A program made the position numbers and the translations under genes. Below the pieces are notes generated by a model, which was given only the letters and a program-made list of their open reading frames with translations, searched no databases and was not told the origin of the DNA. From Dendrophyllia cribrosa (taxonomy: Eukaryota; Cnidaria; Anthozoa; Scleractinia; Dendrophylliidae): a stretch of DNA of 64,000 nt. The stretch spans positions 6,498,857-6,562,856 of the forward strand of contig JAJLRJ010000001.1 in NCBI GenBank assembly GCA_024195265.1. The letters run 5' to 3'. Below are positions 1-25,438 of the stretch, piece by piece. The first letter of the stretch is position 1. The number at the start of each line of letters is the position of its first letter.

Positions 1-1
1 T

Positions 2-787
2 CGACGTCTATGTAGTGATGACTCTGATTTTTCGAACAAATCAGAAGAAATGTGCCAGTTTTTCAAGAAACGTGGGTACCCTGACTCTGTTGTTAATACG
101 GGCCAACAACGTGCACAACAGATCGACAGACAATCAGCACTACAAACGCCACAGAAGGAAGAGAACGAGAGAATTCCATTCACCCTCACTTTCCACCCAC
201 ACAACAACACAGTCAAAAGCATCATTTTAAAAAATTTCAAATTACTCCAAAACGACCCCGAAACTGGCAGAATTTTTTCACAACCCCCACTAATTTCATT
301 CAAACGTGACAAAAACATAGGCAACTTTCTAGTTACGAGCGCACTGAAATCTGACGATGTACCGGGAACTTTCAAATGCACACGCACACGATGTAACACT
401 TGTCCTTTCATTCACAACGCGGACAAAATAACAGGACCCAAACGATCTATTAAAATCACTGATCGTTTTACATGCACCTCCGTAAATGTTATCTACTGCA
501 TAACATGTACTTTTTGCAAAAAGATATACATTGGCGAAACAGGGAGGAGACTGGGCGACCGTTTTCGTGAACATCTCCGAGACGTTGACAAAAATGACAA
601 AGACGCATCCAAATCAGTCGCGCGCCATTTTAATCTTACTAACCATTCTAAACAACACATGACAATCTGCGGCCTTTCCCTACACCAGGGTAACACAGAA
701 AGCCGTAAAAACCTAGAACAAAAAATCATCTTTCAAATCGGCACTCTCAAACCCCACGGAATCAACGAACGCTTTTCATTCAACTAA
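2..787 (+). mobile_element. Penelope-like element (PLE) ORF, 3' part with GIY-YIG endonuclease
   Basis: The open frame enters at the window edge within the RT-endonuclease linker and runs to TAA. It has a Cys-rich segment (CTRTRCNTCPF), then the GIY-YIG nuclease core (VNVIYCITCTFCKKIYIGET, Arg in GRRLGDRF, EHLRD, HFN) used by Penelope-like retroelements to nick target DNA. The element's 3' end follows to about 1040, including a hammerhead-like motif. The reverse transcriptase lies outside the window. The frame is intact over the visible part. Confidence 0.92.
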
Positions 788-1040
788 TCTACATTTGTTT
801 TTCACGTCACCAAATTTCCACCAATAGCGTAGCTCCACCGCTAACTATATAAAACCACACACTACCCACAATTCCTTGATTCGCTCCGACGAAGGGCTAG
901 CGCTCGAAACGTCAGCTATTTGAATCTTTTTAGGGTGGTCAATTTACCTTATCGACTCAGTCGATAAAACTAAATTCACGTGTTTCATCCCCCCACCGAC
1001 GCAGCACCACAGTTTCTCTAGAAACTAACCCCATCCATTA
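788..1040 (+). mobile_element. PLE 3' terminal region
   Basis: Same 253-bp tail as in the other copies (compare 21322-21515 and 44837-45026): TATATAAAACC, the hammerhead-like motif, a GTCGATAAGG-type palindrome around 948-968 (TTATCGACTCAGTCGATAA) and the end ctctagaaactaaccccat. It is non-coding. Confidence 0.8.
878..926 (+). ncRNA. Hammerhead-ribozyme-like motif in PLE 3' region
   Basis: Stem I strands GATTC and GAATC plus GCT/AGC enclose the core CCGACGA, a stem-loop II (GGGC-TAGC-GCTC), GAAA, and ACGTC with cleavage-type GUC. Stem III is a bare palindromic ACGT, as in PLE hammerheads proposed to act as dimers. The core has C where CUGANGA has U at position 4, so activity may be low. Confidence 0.6.
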
Positions 1041-1235
1041 AGAAAAACCACATGACGGGAAATATTAGAGCGCTGCCAAAATTGGGCCTGATCACAGGTC
1101 ATTGTTAAACGTAACTGGGCATTATTTTTGTATTTATTATACAAATTTCAATGGGGGAAAAGCTATTTTCAGCCTGTAGTGTAACGTTACACCTTACGCG
1201 ACAGGTTTTTGAAGAACCCGCTCTCATTTCGAAAG

Positions 1236-1358
1236 ATGACGGAAGCGAGCACCACAGAAGACCCAGGAATAAAAGAATCAGATGTGGATGAGAACGATGT
1301 TAAACTTGAAGACGCACCGATAAATAAAGAAAAAGATGTCGAAATAAGTGCACTTTAA
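1236..1358 (+). CDS. Small acidic ORF of unknown role
   Basis: 40 aa from ATG to TAA, beginning MTEASTTEDPGIKESDVDEN and ending KDVEISAL. Hydrophilic composition unlike the AT-rich surroundings suggests a first exon or a retained small ORF, but no donor site or neighbour supports it. Confidence 0.25.
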   Translation: MTEASTTEDPGIKESDVDENDVKLEDAPINKEKDVEISAL

Positions 1359-2943
1359 ATAGGCTTCTGTTGTAGCTGGGGGTGCAACAGTTATGTGATG
1401 GTCAGGCCGCTCAATAGCCTGCGTAGGTGCTAAAAGAGGAGGGGAGGGGGGATTCGTGCGCACGGGGCGTCCAAATATCCCCTCCTTTTCTAGCGACTGC
1501 CAGGCGGGCTCTTTTTCCTCGTCCATAAAGTTGACATGGACTGGCAGTTTTTATGCAAGTTTATACAAATTTCTTCCTTTGTTTGCTTTATAATTTGCCT
1601 CAGAATCAAGCTCCCACAAGTTCAAAGATGTTCTGCGGGAGTATGTTCCCAACGATCCCCCCCCCCCTCCTCCCCGCTCTCCCTAAAGTTAGGCGGGAAA
1701 GCTGCAGATAGCCGCATACCTGTTTTGTTTGTTTTGATACCCGTTTCCCTTCAGCTTTATTACCACGGGCTGTCAAATGCTAAAGAAAACTACAAGGCTC
1801 AATACACGAATCAAAAAATTCGTGCAAGAGTAATTGTGAAAATTTGGATGATTTAAGTGATGTATTTTAATTTATTGCCTCTTTTAACGGAAAATACAGT
1901 GCAGTATCGGCAAATATAACCCTTTTTTGAACCCAATAATCACTAATATTTGGACAAAGGCATGTAAATTTTTACAAGTAGTGATGTAGCACATTTGGGA
2001 TATCTGTTATAATGTATACTTGTTGCAAGAAAAATTCTGTATGTAATTTTTAGTTTGACTTTACGCTATGAAGAGCTTCTGACATCCAAGATACAATAAA
2101 GATACGTTAAAAATAAATTCATACACAATGTCGCTTCACTTTTTCCCCGTGCTTTATTATAAAATATTACAAAGATGGTACAGTTTACAAAATGCTAAAA
2201 ATTGCCCTGCTGAAAATAATCGATAAAGACAAACATTGAATTGATTAAGAAATTAAAATGTGGATTCCATCATTTTGATACAAATCTTTCTGCTTTGTCC
2301 GACACAACATTAGAGTCAAACAAATCAGATAGCAAATAGCAAATTCATTGTTATTTTATTAAGCAAAAATTGTTGTAGTGACTAGTGTCCTTTATCTCTG
2401 GATTGTTCGTTTTTTCTTCCTATTTCACTACAAACATTATGAGCAATTGTACAATCTTCCACAAAATCGTCTCATTCCCAAATTCCAAGTCAAACAAGTA
2501 AAACTATGCTACATTATTATAAAAATCGTTGCTTTAATATAGCTAAACTACGGATATTTATTTATGAATACACTACAAAGCATAAAATTGTATACAAATT
2601 CAGTCCTGTGACCATGGCGAGATTGCTGCCTTGATTCCACTTCTGTAAGAAAACAAATAAATGAAAAGCACAATAAAAATAAATACCATACTCATATGAC
2701 ATAAGTAATATTTAGCTACTGGTAACTTAGAATGCTAGCTTATCACGAAAACAAGCTCGCTGAGAATGAAGAAAGCCAGCTAGCTGAAGGGTAACTTCGG
2801 CTCGTCTAACATTACTTTAACTCATTTGGGCGATTGCTGTTCCCCTCATTTGCTCGCCTGCTTGACTATACCGAGTGGGACTAGTAACTTTAGAGGAATA
2901 TCATTCAACAATTACTTATCACAAAGGATTTTGAAAGTTTACA
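1359..2943. other. Intergenic, no clear gene
   Basis: AT-rich non-coding DNA. A possible acceptor plus short frame on the minus strand at 2650-2580 (SGIKAAISPWSQD before TGA) has no partner exon. No other structure seen. Confidence 0.5.
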
Positions 2944-3531
2944 ATAATTTTCAAAGCAACGACAACTGACTTGATTTTAAAAGACATGTTTTGACAATCC
3001 TTTGTCATCTTCAGTTTGAAATTTTAAGTTACGTTCTCCGTTCTCTTTTTATAACGTTCTCCGTGTACTTTTCTTTAATCTGCCCGCCTAGAATAGCCTT
3101 TGCTAAACGCGGGCAGCTAAAATGTAACTGTTTTCTGAAAATAAAGACTTTTTGTTGTTGTTGTTGTTTTGTTGTTGTTACAAAGTTGAATTTATACTAA
3201 GTAAATGAAAATGCTAATGAGAGAAAACACCTTTGACAAATAAATGAAAGAATGTGTGACAATACGTGATTAAAAAGAAAGTTTTAAATTAACATGATGC
3301 AACTGTTGGTTCAAAGAAGGTTGCATCATGTTAATTTAAAACTTTCTTTTTAATCACGTATTGTCACACATTCTTTCATTTATTTGTCAAAGGTGTTTTC
3401 TCTCATTAGCATTTTCATTTACTTAGTATAAATTCAACTTTGTAACTTAAAATTTCAAACTGAAGATGACAAAGGATTGTAGAAACATGTCTTTTAAAAT
3501 CAAGTCAGTTGTCGTTGCTTTGAAAATTATT
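2944..3531. repeat. Long inverted repeat (hairpin) with an insertion in one arm
   Basis: Left arm 2944-3031 plus 3182-3301, right arm 3326-3531; near-perfect pairing around a roughly 24-bp loop (aactgttggttcaaagaagg). The left arm alone is interrupted at 3033-3181. Likely a foldback element or a recent MITE. Confidence 0.85.
3033..3181 (+). mobile_element. SINE-like retroposon inserted in hairpin arm
   Basis: GTTAC occurs at 3028-3032 and 3177-3181, flanking the insert. The insert ends with AATAAAG and a (TTG)n tail. The other hairpin arm lacks it, so the arm preserves the empty site. Confidence 0.65.
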
Positions 3532-3635
3532 ACTTGCTTGCTATTATCCAGACCCTTTACAATAATTTATTATAATAATGTTAAATAAATACCATAGTTG
3601 CCTCACCTACCAGCTGATCAGCATCTGCTAGCTGC

Positions 3636-19029
<15,394 letters not shown>

Positions 19030-19223
19030 GTTTTATTTCAGTCCTGTTTGTGCCAGCACCAACTGCGTCACATGACTTCCGTCATTTTTCTTGAACCTCG
19101 TTTTTAAATCATGTCCGTATGGAAACGAGGCTGTGTTTGCACCCAGACTGGATTGCACCATAGCCTGCGTGAACCCGTGAATGTAGACTTATTTTTTTTA
19201 ATTTATAGCGCTAAAATTTAGTT

Positions 19224-19267
19224 TCTCAGACGTTTCGAGGCTGCTGCCTCTTCATCAGTGAGTTTGA
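19224..19267 (-). ncRNA. Canonical minimal type I hammerhead ribozyme motif
   Basis: On the minus strand: CTCA, then CTGATGA, a perfect stem II (GAGGC-AGCA-GCCTC), GAAA, ACGTC, TGAG. All invariant core bases (CUGAUGA, GAAA, GUC) are present; CTCA/TGAG form stem I, continued by GTT/AAC. Stem III is the minimal palindrome ACGT. No PLE coding is attached, so it may belong to a retrozyme or solitary PLE terminal remnant. Confidence 0.72.
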
Positions 19268-19280
19268 ACGCAACTGCCTG

Positions 19281-19370
19281 AGGCTGCGTAGCTGGCGGTT
19301 TTTTGTTGGCGCGCGCGATAAGCCGCGAGAAACCGCCTGCTCGGTACCGTGGGCTTTTTGAATGCCGCCC
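19281..19370 (+). repeat. Repeat shared with 24205-24303
   Basis: CTGGCGGTTTTTTGTTGGCG and CGAGAAACCGCCTGCTCGGT recur in reverse complement at 24205-24303, next to the degraded PLE. A dispersed GC-rich repeat unit. Confidence 0.65.
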
Positions 19371-19768
19371 CTTTTTGACCTTTTTTAACTTGCAAAAAAG
19401 GAGCGCCTGATCGCAGGTTAGACCTTTTTACATCCTGTTTACAACTTTTGGCATTCTCGTCCCCAGAGCCTTCGTTTCGACGAGACCCAATTTAAAAAAA
19501 ACCGTGGAGCTCTGGGGACGAGAATGATGGTAATAAGTTCGTGTTCCAGTACACCAAATTGAAAATCAATAACAATGTTGTCCCCTAAACCACCACCAAT
19601 CCTAACCACCCGTCATGGAACATCACTACACTTTATTGCACGTTGCTAGACCTAATCAACTTCCCTAGAAATCATCTAATGGAACTAGACATCATCCAAC
19701 ATCACTAGGCATCATACAGGATACTGGAACACGAACTTATTCCCAGAATGATCTTTTGGTGGATACAA

Positions 19769-19924
19769 TAGCCCAATTTCGATATATTAAAATTCAACTT
19801 GAAACAAAAGACATCATTACGAGGCTTAGGGGAACGATAGTAGGATTTATATGGTTCATTCCCCTAAGCCTCGTAGTCATGTCTTTTGTTTCAAGTTGAA
19901 TTTTAATATATCGAAATTGGGCTA
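19769..19924. mobile_element. Palindromic MITE, family with 36273-36425
   Basis: TAGCCCAATTTCGATATATT and complement; nearly perfect 156-bp foldback. Confidence 0.78.
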
Positions 19925-20434
19925 TTACCCAACCAATCAGAGGGCGCATCAAATTACGATGTTATCGCGAGAATTTATAAAAGTGACAGGCCAAACACGA
20001 CTCCCACTAGTCAGCACTAGTCGCAAAATGTATAAAGAAGCCCGTAGAATAGCTTTCCCAAGAAGGTCTACGAGATACAGTGTTCCCTTTAGATCACCAA
20101 AATAGAATTGTGACAAGTCACTATCTATTTGTTTGCATGCTGGTATGTATGTTTTGTATGACTCTTTGATCTTTGCGATAAAAATCTCTTAAACGACAGG
20201 AGGTTTCCATGCTGTGCATAGCTATTTATAGAATTGTTTCTCTGTGCCTTCTCTTGGCATATGTTTGGCCTTTTTGGCTAACTTTTGTTGCAACGGATAG
20301 ATAGTGATCGGCTGCAGTATAAAAGAATGGGGTTAGTTTCTAGAGAAACTGTGGTGCTGCGTCGGTGGGGGGATGAAACACGAGAATTTAGTTTTATCGA
20401 CTGAGTCGATAAGGTAAATTGACCACCGTAAAAA

Positions 20435-20483
20435 GATTCAAATAGCTGACGTTTCGAGCGCTAGCCCTTCGTCGGAGCGAATC
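20435..20483 (-). ncRNA. Hammerhead-like motif, minus arm of PLE pair
   Basis: Reverse complement of the 878-926 motif with the same CCGACGA core, stem II and GAAACGTC; identical in the core. Confidence 0.58.
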
Positions 20484-21411
20484 AAGGAATTGTGGGTAGT
20501 GTGTGGTTTTATATAGTAAGCGGTGGAGCTACGCTATTGGTGGAAATTTGGTGACGTGAAAAACAAATGTAGATTAGTTGAATGAAAAGCGTTCGTTGAT
20601 TCCGTGGGGTTTGAGAGTGCCGATTTGAAAGATGATTTTTTGTTCTAGGTTTTTACGGCTTTCTGTGTTACCCCGGTGTAGGGAAAGGCCGCAGATTGTC
20701 ATGTGTTGTTTAGAATGGTTAGTAAGATTAAAATGGCGCGCGACTGGTTTGGATGCGTCTTTGTCATTTTTTTCAACGTCTCGGAGATGTTCACGAAAAC
20801 GGTCGCCCAGTCTCCTCCCTCCCTCCTCTCCTCCTCCCCGTGACAAAAACATAGGCAACTTTCTAGTTACGAGCGCACTGAAATCTGACGATGTACCGGG
20901 AACTTTCAAATGCACACGCACACGATGTAACACTTGTCCTTTCATTCACAACGCGGACAAAATAACAGGACCCAAACGATCTATTAAAATCACTGATCGT
21001 TTTACATGCACCTCCGTAAATGTTATCTACTGCATTACATGTACTTTTTGCAAAAAGATATACATTGGCGAAACAGGGAGGAGACTGGGCGACCGTTTTC
21101 GTGAACATCTCCGAGACGTTGAAAAAAATGACAAAGACGCATCCAAACCAGTCGCGCGCCATTTTAATCTTACTAACCATTCTAAACAACACATGACAAT
21201 CTGCGGCCTTTCCCTACACCGGGGTAACACAGAAAGCCGTAAAAACCTAGAACAAAAAATCATCTTTCAAATCGGCACTCTCAAACCCCACGGAATCAAC
21301 GAACGCTTTTCATTCAACTAATCTACATTTGTTTTTCACGTCACCAAATTTCCACCAATAGCGTAGCTCCACCGCTTACTATATAAAACCACACACTACC
21401 CACAATTCCTT

Positions 21412-21460
21412 GATTCGCTCCGACGAAGGGCTAGCGCTCGAAACGTCAGCTATTTGAATC
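21412..21460 (+). ncRNA. Hammerhead-like motif, plus arm of PLE pair
   Basis: Same motif as 878-926. Together with 20435-20483 it forms an inverted repeat, so a read-through transcript of the pair would form a long hairpin. Confidence 0.58.
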
Positions 21461-21954
21461 TTTTTACGGTGGTCAATTTACCTTATCGACTCAGTCGATA
21501 AAACTAAATTCTCGTGCAGTATAAAAGTGCGAGGATCAGCCCGTGATTTTGTGTTAAGTCTGGGGTGTGCTACTGACTTGTGAGAAAGTGGATCGCGAAA
21601 CCGGACGAATTAAAGTTCCAACGCCGTGTAGTTCAGCGAAGACATTTCTGCAATGTGGTCATCGACTATACTTTTTAATGGCGAAATCACAACAACGGAT
21701 GTTCTCCTTGATAACATTTCTTGCCTGACAAGCACAAACATTGTGAAGATTTTAATGTTTAAAAACTCTTTCCAAAGCCTGTAACTGCTGTAGGCAAAAT
21801 GGCCATGACATTTCTTCCATAAAGTAAATTTTTTACGGCTGTTTCCTGCTCTTTCTTAAGAACGATTTCTCGATCTTCTCGTCGAATATTTAGAGACGCC
21901 AACTGCTTTGGACAACGCTTTTGGTTTTCGCGTTGTCACTCTCGTCTCCCTTGG

Positions 21955-22158
21955 GAGATTCACTCATTGCACTGAACATTTGTAAGAAAGTTTCCCAGCG
22001 CATTGGCGTGTTACGAAAAATTAAGAACTACTTACCACTTAAACCGCAGAGGCTACTCTTTTATAATGCTATGATAAGACCAGTTATAAACTACGTAAGT
22101 GTTATTTGGACCGGTTGTTGTGATAAAGAAAGCCTAGGAAGAGTTCTTAAGTTCTTAA
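21955..22158 (+). pseudogene. LINE reverse-transcriptase C-terminal fragment, 5' half
   Basis: Encodes NICKKVSQRIGVLRKIKNYL, LLFYNAMIRPVINYVSVIW and GCCDKESLGRVLKFL, the typical post-RT thumb region of non-LTR retrotransposons (CR1/L2/Rex-like look). Split from its remainder at 23354 by the TTAA-flanked element 22159-23349. Confidence 0.8.
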
Positions 22159-22194
22159 CCCTATTCGGCCTGGGCTTTTTTTGAGTTCCTGAGC

Positions 22195-22226
<32 letters not shown>

Positions 22227-22736
22227 TCGTAACTTCAAGAACATTAAGGCTATGACAATGAAACCTAGAGGGTACATAGTACGTCCAAAACTGTCTCCTT
22301 TGCGGTCCGCACAATGGAACGATGACGTCATATGACGTAGTTATTAGGTAATTAGTTATACGGCCGCCATCTTGGATCCGCCATCCTGGATTTCTGAATT
22401 TTTTTAAAACCTCTTTAAAACCGTCCAAATTGACGCAAAATTAATCAAAACCAATAAATAAACGCTAAATGTCGTAAAAATACAAAAGTTATACCAATAA
22501 ACATTGTTTTTCTTCATTCAAAGGTATAAATATGCAAATTTCCAAAAACATGGCTGTCAAAATCTTGTTGCCATGGAAACGTCATGTCACGTGATCAAAA
22601 AATTGTCATATGAAATTGTTGCCAGATAAATTTTAGGAAAAGTCACAAAGTTTGATGGCGTTTGAATACATATTAAAGAAGTTATGAATGTTGAAAGTTA
22701 GCGCGGGCACTTTGTGCCTCCACCCAGGCTAGGCTC

Positions 22737-23325
22737 TTGCCGATTGTGCTAGCATAATTTTTGGCATAATCTGAGGAATTGAGCATAATTTTTGCCCTTT
22801 TTCCAAAAGTAGCACTGCTAGCATAATCCGTATATTTTCTTGTCTTAATAGCACAATTTTAGAATAATTCAAGAAAACGAAGATCTCAGCTACTAAAAAC
22901 GATAGATTACTATTAACAGTTGCTTCCACTCCTATTTTTCGATTTTTTTTTACTTGTGTTGAGATACCGCGGGAGTTCGATGAAACGGAACCGGAAGTCT
23001 GTGTCTCGGTCCCAGACTCCTTAGTCTTTCTCCCAGTGCTCGTTTCAAAATGGCGGCCGCCACGCCAAACCAGTCAAGTGCAGTGAACTTACATCCAGAT
23101 AGTTTACAAGGTTGCGAGAACAGAGAGGATAGACCAAAGCCTGCACAACTTGCCCGGGATAGACGCCTCGAATCCACCACTGGAAAATACAAGAGGAGGG
23201 GGACAGAATAATTTTTTAAAAAAGTAGCATAATTTTGAAAAGCGAGCATAATTTGAGCATAATTTGGGCAAAAAACGAGCACTGCCACTAGCATAATATG
23301 CCACTTTTACTAGCACAATCGGCAA
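22737..23325. mobile_element. Inner inverted-repeat element with GCATAATTT motifs
   Basis: Ends TTGCCGATTGTGCTAG and CTAGCACAATCGGCAA are inverted repeats. Subterminal parts are dense in AGCATAATTT. It lies inside 22159-23349 and carries a GC-richer middle with the short ORF at 23050-23211. Confidence 0.6.
23050..23211 (+). CDS. Short ORF inside the nested element, possible captured exon
   Basis: A 53-aa frame from a strong start (AAAATGGCGG): begins MAAATPNQSSAVNLHPD, ends GKYKRRGTE. It is hydrophilic and different in composition from the AT-rich element around it. Transposons can pick up host exons; that origin is a guess and it may be non-coding. Confidence 0.25.
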   Translation: MAAATPNQSSAVNLHPDSLQGCENREDRPKPAQLARDRRLESTTGKYKRRGTE

Positions 23326-23353
23326 ATGCCTAACCCAGGCTGAATAGGGTTAA

Positions 23354-23975
23354 ACTCCAAAAGCGAGCAGCAAGAATGATCTTAGACCGGCCCACCCTCA
23401 GGAACCATCAGTTCCATTATTTAATTGCCTGAAATGGTTGCCGTTTTATGAAGACGCTAAAATAGCTAAATGCATCATAGCTTATAAACGAATACGGGGT
23501 GAAGTGCCCTCGTATCTAAATGAGCTACTTAAGTTAAATAGTAATTTTCATACTAGACGAACCAGATACTCAAATTATAACTTAAGATGTCCTCGCTTTA
23601 AACGTCAGACTGAAGGAGGAAAAACGTTTACCACCACCTGTTGTCAATTATGGAATGCTTTATCTCTTTCTTTAAGACAAAGGGACACATTATATTCTTT
23701 TAAGCAGGCAATGTGGAATGAACTTTTTAATCAGCAACAGCTTCTTAATCATTTTATTGTTTAAAATTTAGATTTCTTATTCTTAGAATGTAAAGTAATT
23801 AGTTTAAGTTTTATTGTCTATTCAAGTTCGAACTTTTTAGTGCTATTTTTATCAATTATATCTAAATAATAATAGTTTTGTAAATTAGAGCAGTTTTATA
23901 GAGGGCCACAAGTTTATTAGCTTTGCTATTTAGTGCAACCCTCTTTAAATAAAGACTTTACTTACTTACTTACCT
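23354..23975 (+). pseudogene. LINE C-terminus and 3' UTR, downstream half
   Basis: Continues the split LINE: LQKRAARMILDRPT, WNGCRFMKTLK, then IAYKRIRGEVPSYL and CQLWNALSLSLRQ, ending at TAA 23764. The 3' UTR holds GAGGGCCACAAGTTTATTAG, AATAAAGACTTTA and a (CTTA)n tail at about 23955-23975, typical of LINEs with short repeated 3' ends. Confidence 0.8.
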
Positions 23976-24316
23976 TTTTCAACCAATCAGAACGGTCCGT
24001 ACGGCAGGGGTTTCAATAATAAAGAATTGAAGTAGGCGGCTGACCAAGGAAAAATAGGAGGCTGTGCATGTGATAGATAGGGGACCGTAAGGTCCCGTCC
24101 CACTAGGGGGTATGGTAACCGGCGGTGAGAGGCGAAGTAGGCGGCGGCACACCGCCGGTTGCCGGCTTCTATTGAATTAGAAACTACTGCGTACGCCGGG
24201 CCGGCGTACGGACTTCTCAAAAAGGCCACGATACCGAGCAGGCGGTTTCTCGCCGCTCGCGAATTATCGCGCACGCCAACAACAAAAACCGCCAGCAACG
24301 CAGGCTAATTGCACCA

Positions 24317-25009
24317 ACTTTCTAGTGACGAGCACACTGAAATCTGACGATGAACCGGGAACTTTTAAATGCGCACGCACACGATGCAACACTTGTCCTT
24401 TCATTCATAACGCGGACAAAATAACGGGACCCAAACGATCTATTAAAATCACTGATCGTTTCACATGCACCTCCGTAAATGTTATCTACTGCATAACATG
24501 TACTTTTTGCAAAAAGATATACATTGGCGAGACAGGGAGGAGACTGGGCGACCGTTTTTGCGAACATCTCCGAGACGTTGAAAAAAATGACAAAGACGCA
24601 TCCAAACCAGTCGCGCGTCATTTCAATCTCACTAACCATTCTAAACAACACATGACAATCTGCGGCCTTTCCCTACACCAGGGTAACACAGAAAGCCGTA
24701 AAAACTTATAACAAAAAATCATCTTTCAAATCGGCACTCTCAAACCCCACTTTTCATTCAACTAATTTACATTTGTTTTCTACGTCACCAAATTTCCACC
24801 AATAGCGTAGCTTCACCTACTATATTAACCCACACACTACCCACAACCCCTTGATTCGCTCCGACGAAGGGCTAGCGCTCGAAACGTCAGCTTTCTCGAA
24901 TCTTTTTACGGTGGCTAATTTACCTTATCGACTTAGTCGATAAAACCAAATTCTTGTGCTTCACCCCCACCGACGCAGCACCACAGTTTCTCTAGAAACT
25001 AACCCCATT
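24317..25009 (+). mobile_element. PLE 3' fragment, degraded
   Basis: Truncated copy starting in the GIY-YIG region. A CTAGAA to TTATAA change creates a stop after KNL (24711), and a short deletion removes the GINER codons, so it is a pseudogene. The direct repeat TAATTGCACCA (24306-24316 and 25010-25020) is its 11-bp target-site duplication. Confidence 0.88.
24853..24902 (+). ncRNA. Hammerhead-like motif in degraded PLE
   Basis: Same core; stem I distal part is changed (ctttctcgaatc). Kept in an otherwise decaying copy. Confidence 0.52.
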
Positions 25010-25301
25010 TAATTGCACCAGCACCGCGTAAAGCGCAGACTCGTACCCAGTCGCGATTGTTTTTTGGGGTGAGAGAAGATTGGATACTACGGTGAGGCGC
25101 GCGGGGTGTCATGGAAAGGGTCGAGGTAAAAATAGCGTCCCACTGGGTACGAATCTGCGTAAAGGGTCACTACAAACACTATCAAATTGTAGCCAGATTT
25201 TTGTGTAGTTCTTGAGTGTAGATCAGGATCAACAATACACTATAAACAAACTTTGCACAAAAGGCAGGCAGAGCAGGTTTGTCTAACCGAAATATTGGGC
25301 A

Positions 25302-25438
25302 ATAGAGGTTTTGCACGGCAGCCATGTTGCATGGCAGGAACAATGAAAATGTTTTGCATTAGAAAGAACATTCTTTTCCATAGGGAAAAGAATCTATTGT
25401 TCCTGCCATGCAACATGGCTGCCGTGCAAAACCTCTAT
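25302..25438. repeat. Inverted repeat (GAGGTTTTGCACGGCAGCC arms)
   Basis: About 45-bp arms, near perfect, with GTTGCATGGCAGGAACAAT; the loop is about 45 bp. Intergenic. Confidence 0.78.

Larger units (their letters stand above)
20326..21515. mobile_element. PLE inverted pair (head-to-head, both 5'-truncated)
   Basis: A minus-strand arm (20326 to about 20835) and a plus-strand arm (about 20840-21515) carry the same 3' region and GIY-YIG coding end in opposite orientations. They meet at a CT-rich junction (20811-20845). The plus arm codes from about 20845 to TAA at 21321. The pair is flanked by a 12-bp direct repeat GCAGTATAAAAG (20314-20325 and 21516-21527), a target-site duplication around the whole pair, so it inserted as one unit. 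Confidence 0.88.
22159..23349. mobile_element. piggyBac-like non-autonomous element splitting a LINE
   Basis: Flanked by TTAA (22155-22158, 23350-23353) with inverted ends CCCTATTCGGCCTGGGC and CCCAGGCTGAATAGGG. TTAA duplication and CCC ends are piggyBac traits. It interrupts the LINE frame exactly at the TTAA. It contains a 27-bp poly-C tract near 22200 and a second inverted-repeat unit (22737-23325), and no transposase. Confidence 0.75.

Noticed and set aside
948..968. Palindrome TTATCGACTCAGTCGATAA as a recombination or operator site
   Set aside because: It is a constant part of every PLE 3' end, so it belongs to the element rather than to a regulator.
2580..2650. Last exon of cathepsin F ending SGIKAAISPWSQD
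   Set aside because: The true terminal exon with CGLNTM...AVVE is at 3710-3636 in the right phase.
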